From DASUMF01 sp040510575 (GTDB taxonomy: Bacteria > Actinomycetota > Acidimicrobiia > IMCC26256 > DASPTH01): a DNA stretch of 9,675 nt. Every line of letters starts with the position of its first letter. Within the stretch, counting starts at the first letter, position 1. This document shows, piece after piece, positions 6,239-9,675 of this stretch. The position numbers and the translations under genes were made by a program. The notes under the pieces are model-generated. The model made no database searches, was not told the DNA's origin, and saw only the letters and a program-made list of their open reading frames with translations. The stretch covers positions 1 to 9,675 of the forward strand of contig JBEVIU010000118.1 in NCBI GenBank assembly GCA_040510575.1. Direction: 5' to 3'.

Positions 6239-6676
6239 TCAGTGCTTGGCGTGCACCTCGATGGCGTCGGGCGCGGCGCCGGTCTGGATCTCGACCTTGC
6301 GCGCCTTCGCCTGTTCGGCCATCGGGATCGTGACGGTGAGCACGCCGGCGTCGTAGCGAGCATCGAGGTGCTCGGTGTCGAGGGACTCGCCCAGGATCAC
6401 CTGGCGGGTGACCGCGCCCTGCGGGCGCTCGTTGGCGAGCACCTCGTCGCCGTCGGCGGGGACCCACGAGCGCTCGGCGCGCACCGTGAGCACATCACGC
6501 TCGACCGTGAGCTCGACGGCATCCGGGGAGACCCCGGGAAGATCGAAGCGCAGCTCCACCGCGGGGCCATGGCGCACCGCATCCATCGCCATGAGTTGGG
6601 GGCGACGGGGTGAGGGGCCGAACATCTCGTCGGTCATGCGGTCGAGCTGACGGAAAGGGTCATAGCGAACGAGCAT
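6239..6676 (-). CDS. hsp20: Hsp20 / alpha-crystallin family small heat-shock protein
   Basis: A 145-aa ATP-independent holdase chaperone that keeps unfolding proteins soluble, normally as large oligomers in the cytosol. The N-terminus MLVRYDPFRQLDRMTDEMF is typical of actinobacterial Hsp20. The alpha-crystallin domain covers about 38-130, with ELRFDLPGVSPDAVELTVER and the signature GVLTVTIP (111-118), the A-x-x-x-n-GVL strand of the family. A short C-terminal tail follows, in which I do not see a clear I-x-I motif. ATG 6676 is chosen because GGAGG (6684-6688) lies 7 bases upstream; the frame stays open further upstream only through untranslated bases. It sits alone between two hairpins, so it is likely its own transcript. 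Two inverted repeats lie in its upstream region. Confidence 0.93.
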   Translation of the reverse strand: MLVRYDPFRQLDRMTDEMFGPSPRRPQLMAMDAVRHGPAVELRFDLPGVSPDAVELTVERDVLTVRAERSWVPADGDEVLANERPQGAVTRQVILGESLDTEHLDARYDAGVLTVTIPMAEQAKARKVEIQTGAAPDAIEVHAKH

Positions 6677-6703
6677 CGCGGAACCTCCGGGAGTGCGAGT
6701 CCT

Positions 6704-6744
6704 GATCGGGCAACGATCTTCCCAACCGGAGCGCCACCCGCTCC
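6704..6744 (-). promoter_or_regulatory. Two inverted repeats upstream of hsp20, possible operators
   Basis: GATCG-N5-CGATC (6704-6718) and GGAGCG-N5-CGCTCC (6728-6744) are perfect small dyads, both with 5-base spacers, in the 113-bp gap before hsp20. Heat-shock genes are often repressed by HspR or HrcA, but neither the HAIR (CTTGAGT-N7-ACTCAAG) nor the CIRCE consensus is visible. I could not fix a convincing -35/-10 pair. Confidence 0.3.
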
Positions 6745-6761
6745 TATTCCACCCCGCGCAG

Positions 6762-6788
6762 AAAAGTTGCGCGCGAGGCGCGCAACTT
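6762..6788 (-). terminator. Rho-independent terminator of the epimerase gene
   Basis: Read on the minus strand, directly after the TAG of the epimerase: AAGTTGCGCGC, loop CTC, GCGCGCAACTT, then continuing TT. The plus-strand arms are 6764-6774 and 6778-6788, an exact 11-bp match, and the U-tract is the complement of AAAA at 6762-6765. This is a textbook intrinsic terminator, and it separates the epimerase from hsp20. Confidence 0.88.
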
Positions 6789-6789
6789 G

Positions 6790-7188
6790 CTACTCCTCGA
6801 CCAGCTCGACCAGGGTGCCGAACGACCCCTTGGGATGGATGAAGGCGACGGTGGTGCCGCGGCTCCCCGGGCGGGGCGCCTCGTCGATGAGCTTCGCGCC
6901 CTCGGCCCGCACCCGCTCGAGGGCCTCCGCGCACGAGTCGACCCGGTACCCGATGTGGTGCAGGCCCTCGCCCCTCGTGGCGAGGAACTTGGCCACGGTC
7001 GAGTCGTCGCGGATCGGCGTGAGCAGCTGCACGTAGGAGTCGGCGACCTTCAGCAGCGCCTCCTCGACGCCGTCACGCTCGACGACCTCACGGTGCTCGA
7101 CCTCCACCCCGTAGGCCGCGCGGTAGTACTCGATCGCGGCTTCGAGGTCGTTGACGGCGATGGCGACATGGTCGATCTCGGTGAGCAT
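6790..7188 (-). CDS. mce: Methylmalonyl-CoA epimerase (VOC fold)
   Basis: This 132-aa enzyme interconverts (S)- and (R)-methylmalonyl-CoA, linking propionyl-CoA carboxylase to methylmalonyl-CoA mutase. Two beta-alpha-beta-beta-beta repeats of the vicinal-oxygen-chelate fold carry the four metal ligands: His7 in IDHVAIAV, Gln54 in YVQLLTP, His78 in GLHHIGYRV and Glu128 in TLVELVEE. Length and motif order match known epimerases closely. ATG 7188 is the only sensible start. It has GAAGG touching it rather than at normal spacing, and a TAGTCT box ends 6 bases upstream, so the mRNA may be leaderless. It is divergent from a thiolase, the same pairing as Rv1322A and fadA4 in Mycobacterium tuberculosis. 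A strong terminator follows immediately. Confidence 0.93.
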   Translation of the reverse strand: MLTEIDHVAIAVNDLEAAIEYYRAAYGVEVEHREVVERDGVEEALLKVADSYVQLLTPIRDDSTVAKFLATRGEGLHHIGYRVDSCAEALERVRAEGAKLIDEAPRPGSRGTTVAFIHPKGSFGTLVELVEE

Positions 7189-7194
7189 CCTTCG

Positions 7195-7221
7195 AGACTA
7201 GATCGGTGCTCCGGACCGCAA
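7195..7221 (-). promoter_or_regulatory. Candidate promoter for a leaderless epimerase mRNA
   Basis: On the minus strand TAGTCT (complement of 7195-7200) fits the actinobacterial -10 form TANNNT and ends 6 bases before the ATG, the spacing seen for leaderless transcripts. TTGCGG (complement of 7216-7221) lies 15 bases further upstream, a short but possible spacing for a -35 element. Confidence 0.35.
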
Positions 7222-7230
7222 CGACGCCAG

Positions 7231-7260
7231 CTGACGACGCCGACGACGGCGCCCTACGAT
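7231..7260 (+). promoter_or_regulatory. Candidate promoter of the thiolase gene
   Basis: CTGACG (7231-7236) and TACGAT (7255-7260) each match four of six positions of the primary-sigma consensus and are 18 bases apart. The predicted transcript start, about 7267, leaves a leader of roughly 26 bases that contains the GGAGG ribosome binding site. Confidence 0.45.
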
Positions 7261-7292
7261 CGACGGGTTGCCCGCGCCCGTGGAGGCCCCAG

Positions 7293-8474
7293 ATGCCCGG
7301 ATCCGTGATCGTCTCGTCGGCTCGCACCCCGATCGGCAAGCTCGCCGGTTCGCTCGCTCCACTGACCGCGCCCGACCTCGGCGGCGTCGCGATCGCGGCC
7401 GCGCTGGCGCGTGCAGGCATCGGCGGCGAGCAGGTCGACCACGTGATCCTCGGGCAGGTGCTCCAGGGCGGCGCGGGGCAGGTCCCGGCTCGCCAGGCCG
7501 CGGTCAAGGGCGGGGTGCCCATGACCGTCCCGTCGAAGGCGTTGAACAGCGCCTGCCTCTCGGGCATGGACGCCATCTACCAGGCCGACCAGATGATCGG
7601 CAGCGGTGATGCTGATGTGGTGGTCGCGGGTGGCATGGAGTCGATGACCCAGGCGCCGTACCTCCTCAAGAAGGCCCGCGGCGGCTACCGGATGGGCAAC
7701 GACGAGCTCTTCGACTCGATGATCAGCGACGGCCTCACGTGCGCGCTCGACCTCATCCACATGGGCCAGGGCACCGAGCGCGACACCAAGGAGCTCGGCA
7801 CGATCACGCGTGCGATGCAGGACGACTTCGCGGCGAAGAGCCACGAGCGTGCCGCGAACGCCGCCAAGGAGGGTCGCTTCAGCGAGATCACGCCGGTCGC
7901 GATCCCCCAGCGCAAGGGCGACCCGATCCTCGTCGACACCGACGAAGGCGTACGGCCCGGGACGTCGGCTGACTCGCTCGGTGGTCTTCGGGCCGCATTC
8001 GCGGCCGACGGAACGGTCACCGCCGGGAACGCGTCGCAGATCTCCGACGGCGCGGCGGCGGTCGTCGTGATGAGCCGCGAGAAAGCCGACGCGCTCGGCA
8101 TCGAGCCACTCGCCGAGCTCATCGCGACCGCAACGGTCGCGGGGCCGGGCACGTCGCTGCTGCATCAGCCCGCGAACGCGATCCGACGCGCCCTCGACAA
8201 GACTGATCTCGGCGTCGCCGACCTCGATCTGTTCGAGATGAACGAGGCATTCGCTGCGGTCGTGCTCGCGTCGATGCTCGATCTCGGCATCACCGACGAC
8301 ATCGTGAACGTGAACGGCGGCGCAGTGGCGCTCGGTCACCCCGTCGGTGCGTCGGGTGCTCGCATCGTGCTCACCCTGGTCGACGAGCTGCGCCGGCGCG
8401 GGGGTGGCCTCGGGGCCGCTGCGCTGTGCGGCGGCGGTGGCCAGGGCGAGACGATCATCGTCCGCGCGCTGTAG
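7293..8474 (+). CDS. Acetyl-CoA acetyltransferase (thiolase)
   Basis: A 393-aa cytosolic thiolase that condenses two acetyl-CoA, or cleaves 3-ketoacyl-CoA in beta-oxidation. The catalytic set is complete: nucleophile Cys88 in NSACLSG, Asn317 in NEAF, His349 in GHPVGASG and acid/base Cys379 in ALCGGGGQG. GGMESMTQAPYLL (113-125) and NASQISDGAA (246-255) are also family signatures, and the length is the family norm. ATG 7293 is the start because GGAGG (7282-7286) lies 6 bases upstream; the frame extends back to 7206, but those codons encode nothing thiolase-like. Active-site context resembles the short-chain acetyl-CoA C-acetyltransferase group (FadA4/PhaA-like) more than long-chain FadA, which is inference. 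The DUF2752 gene follows after 25 bases. Confidence 0.95.
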   Translation: MPGSVIVSSARTPIGKLAGSLAPLTAPDLGGVAIAAALARAGIGGEQVDHVILGQVLQGGAGQVPARQAAVKGGVPMTVPSKALNSACLSGMDAIYQADQMIGSGDADVVVAGGMESMTQAPYLLKKARGGYRMGNDELFDSMISDGLTCALDLIHMGQGTERDTKELGTITRAMQDDFAAKSHERAANAAKEGRFSEITPVAIPQRKGDPILVDTDEGVRPGTSADSLGGLRAAFAADGTVTAGNASQISDGAAAVVVMSREKADALGIEPLAELIATATVAGPGTSLLHQPANAIRRALDKTDLGVADLDLFEMNEAFAAVVLASMLDLGITDDIVNVNGGAVALGHPVGASGARIVLTLVDELRRRGGGLGAAALCGGGGQGETIIVRAL

Positions 8475-8490
8475 TCCGCTCGTCAGTAGG

Positions 8491-8508
8491 GTGCTGCACG
8501 TGCAGCAC
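8491..8508. promoter_or_regulatory. 18-bp perfect palindrome on the DUF2752 start codon
   Basis: GTGCTGCACGTGCAGCAC reads the same on both strands. It begins 17 bases after the thiolase stop and contains both candidate GTG starts (8491 and 8500) of the next gene. As DNA it could be an operator; as RNA it could pair with itself, or between transcripts, and cover the start codon. The function is unknown. Confidence 0.45.
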
Positions 8509-8862
8509 CTCGCGCTCGACGCGCGACCACTTCGGGTCGCAGGTGTCGCATCGATCGCTGCGCTTGCCGCGTTGCCGTTGGTGCCCGGTCACGACGCAGT
8601 CGGATGTCCGCTGCGCGCCGCCACCGGTGTGCCGTGCCCGTTCTGCGGGATGACGCGCGGCGTCGGGCGCCTGGTCGACGGCGACCTCGGCGGCGCGCTC
8701 TCGCTGAACCCCGGCAGCGTGCTGCTCGTGCTCGGTGCCGTCGCGCTGCTCCTGTTCGTTCGCCGCGCCACCATCCGGGTCCCCGCATGGGCTCCGCTCC
8801 TGGTGCTCGCGGCCATGTGGTCCTTCCAGCTCACCAAGTTCGCCACCGGTCGCCCGCTCTGA
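8500..8862 (+). CDS. DUF2752 family membrane protein
   Basis: A 120-aa protein recognised by the DUF2752 signature CPFCGMTRG (residues 46-54), which in the family reads CPxCGxTR and is preceded by another Cys (Cys37, in GCPLRAATGVPCP). Three hydrophobic segments are visible: about 13-30, 73-88 and 93-110, the last ending WSFQLTKF as usual. The function of the family is unknown; the paired cysteines suggest metal binding or redox activity, not shown. GTG 8500 is preferred because AGGG (8488-8491) is 8 bases upstream; GTG 8491 would add three residues but overlaps that site. It lies between the thiolase and a proline-rich membrane protein, all on one strand with gaps of 25 and 28 bases, so it is probably cotranscribed with both. 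Confidence 0.87.
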   Translation: MQHLALDARPLRVAGVASIAALAALPLVPGHDAVGCPLRAATGVPCPFCGMTRGVGRLVDGDLGGALSLNPGSVLLVLGAVALLLFVRRATIRVPAWAPLLVLAAMWSFQLTKFATGRPL

Positions 8863-8890
8863 CGCGGACGGCCTGAAAAGGAGACCACCC

Positions 8891-9649
8891 ATGTCGATGG
8901 AACCGCCGCCGCCGCCCCCGCCCCCTCCGCCGCCCCCTCCTCCGCCCCCTCCTCCCGGGCCTCCCGGGCCTCCTGGGTCGGGGCCGTCCGATCTCGTGCC
9001 GTCCGGTGGCGCAGCGCGCGACCTCAACGTCGGTGACGCCATCGGCTACGGGTGGAACGTCTACTGGAAGAACGTCGGCACCCTCATCGTGATCGCGCTG
9101 GTGGTCTTCGCGATCAACGTGGTCGTGAGCCTCGTCGGCACCGCGCTCGGTGGCGGCGTCGTCGTGCAGGCCATCGTCCAGTTCATCGGCTTCCTGGTGG
9201 GGATGCTGCTCTCCTTGGGCTGGTTGCGCGTGTCGCTCGAGATCACGCGCGGCGTGAAGCCCGAGGTGGGCGACCTGTTCAAGGTGCAGGGCTACGGCCC
9301 GTACCTGCTGGCGTCGATCCTGTTCGCGATCGGTTTCTACATCGGGCTGATCCTGCTGATCGTGCCCGGCATCATCTTCGCCTGCGTGTTCGGCTTCTAC
9401 GGCTTCGTGATCGCCGAACGCGGCGAGGGCGTCGGCGTGATGGAGTCACTCCAACGATCGGCAGACATCACGCGCGGGCACCGCTGGCAGCTCTTCGGGC
9501 TCGGCGTCGTGATCTTCCTGATCAACATCGTCGGCGTCATCGCGTGCTTCGTCGGGTTGCTGTTCACGCTCGGGATCTCGATCCTGGCGTGGGCCTACGC
9601 GTACCGCACGCTCAGCGGCGAGATGGTCGAGCGCAGCGCCTGGACCTGA
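8891..9649 (+). CDS. Multi-pass membrane protein with polyproline N-terminus
   Basis: A 252-aa integral membrane protein. ATG 8891 has AAGGAG (8878-8883) 7 bases upstream. After MSME come 18 consecutive prolines (residues 5-22), then GPPGPPG, then a linker to about 45. The membrane domain has hydrophobic stretches at about 63-83, 92-113, 138-160, 161-176, 200-217 and 218-237. It carries the pattern LILLIVPGIIF, then GFYGFVIAERGEGVGVMESLQRSADITRGHRW split over 168-199, found in a large group of uncharacterised bacterial membrane proteins of DUF975-like appearance. I cannot assign a function or a precise family. Polyproline tails next to DUF2752 genes are common in actinobacterial genomes as far as I recall. 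Ribosomes would stall on this tract without elongation factor P. Confidence 0.85.
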   Translation: MSMEPPPPPPPPPPPPPPPPPPGPPGPPGSGPSDLVPSGGAARDLNVGDAIGYGWNVYWKNVGTLIVIALVVFAINVVVSLVGTALGGGVVVQAIVQFIGFLVGMLLSLGWLRVSLEITRGVKPEVGDLFKVQGYGPYLLASILFAIGFYIGLILLIVPGIIFACVFGFYGFVIAERGEGVGVMESLQRSADITRGHRWQLFGLGVVIFLINIVGVIACFVGLLFTLGISILAWAYAYRTLSGEMVERSAWT

Positions 9650-9675
9650 TCCTCGTCGCCCCACTCGTTTGGCGT

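Noticed and set aside
6677..6789. HspR (HAIR) or HrcA (CIRCE) operator in front of hsp20
   Set aside because: Neither consensus is present; only unrelated short dyads are seen.
6677..6934. Upstream extension of the hsp20 frame
   Set aside because: Crosses the epimerase gene and its terminator; ATG 6676 has a well-spaced GGAGG and a typical Hsp20 N-terminus.
7254..8339. Minus-strand 361-codon frame opposite the thiolase
   Set aside because: Antisense shadow rich in Arg, Asp and His; the thiolase frame contains every active-site residue.
8455..9042. Minus-strand frame with a long poly-Gly run
   Set aside because: It is the complement of the polyproline tract and the DUF2752 gene, not a glycine-rich protein.

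Overview
This window is chromosomal DNA from a high-GC bacterium, most likely an actinobacterium and possibly of the class Acidimicrobiia. The reasons are dense G/C-ending codons, GTG starts, a small acyl-CoA carboxylase epsilon subunit (an actinobacterial hallmark), a methylmalonyl-CoA epimerase placed divergently next to a thiolase, and a Thr/Pro-rich linker in a secreted hydrolase. Species assignment is inference. There is no transposon, phage gene, tRNA, rRNA or CRISPR array; this is mostly core metabolism and envelope maintenance.

Layout. 1-916 (-) is the N-terminal two thirds or so of a long-chain acyl-CoA synthetase that runs off the left edge. 917-1212 is a structured intergenic region. 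It holds a consensus DnaA-box 9-mer, two copies of GGGTGGAAAACC, a TGACGTCA palindrome, and, just before the next gene, nested inverted repeats with a possible 28-codon leader ORF. 1213-2409 (+) is a secreted coiled-coil/glucosaminidase peptidoglycan hydrolase. 2479-3012 (+) is a four-helix membrane protein. Facing these, on the minus strand, is a run read from right to left: methylmalonyl-CoA epimerase (6790-7188), an Hsp20 small heat-shock protein (6239-6676), acyl/propionyl-CoA carboxylase beta subunit (4430-6142), carboxylase epsilon subunit (4188-4421) and a calcineurin-like metallophosphoesterase (3048-4178). Divergent from the epimerase and reading right are an acetyl-CoA acetyltransferase (7293-8474), a DUF2752 membrane protein (8500-8862) and a multi-pass membrane protein that begins with 18 consecutive prolines (8891-9649).

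How they work together. The synthetase, thiolase, carboxylase beta/epsilon and epimerase outline fatty-acid activation, thiolysis and the propionyl-CoA to methylmalonyl-CoA route used for odd-chain and branched substrates. The biotinylated alpha subunit and the mutase are not in the window. The carboxylase beta and epsilon genes are 8 bases apart, and the phosphoesterase follows 9 bases later, so these three are probably one transcript. An excellent intrinsic terminator separates the epimerase from hsp20, and a second strong hairpin separates hsp20 from the carboxylase genes, so this minus-strand run is probably three units.

I did not find a clear new multi-gene system. The parts that best repay a second look are the 5' leader of the hydrolase gene (a small ORF whose ribosome binding site is sequestered by its own codons), the DnaA-box and repeat cluster upstream of it, the 18-bp perfect palindrome on the DUF2752 start codon, and the polyproline N-terminus.
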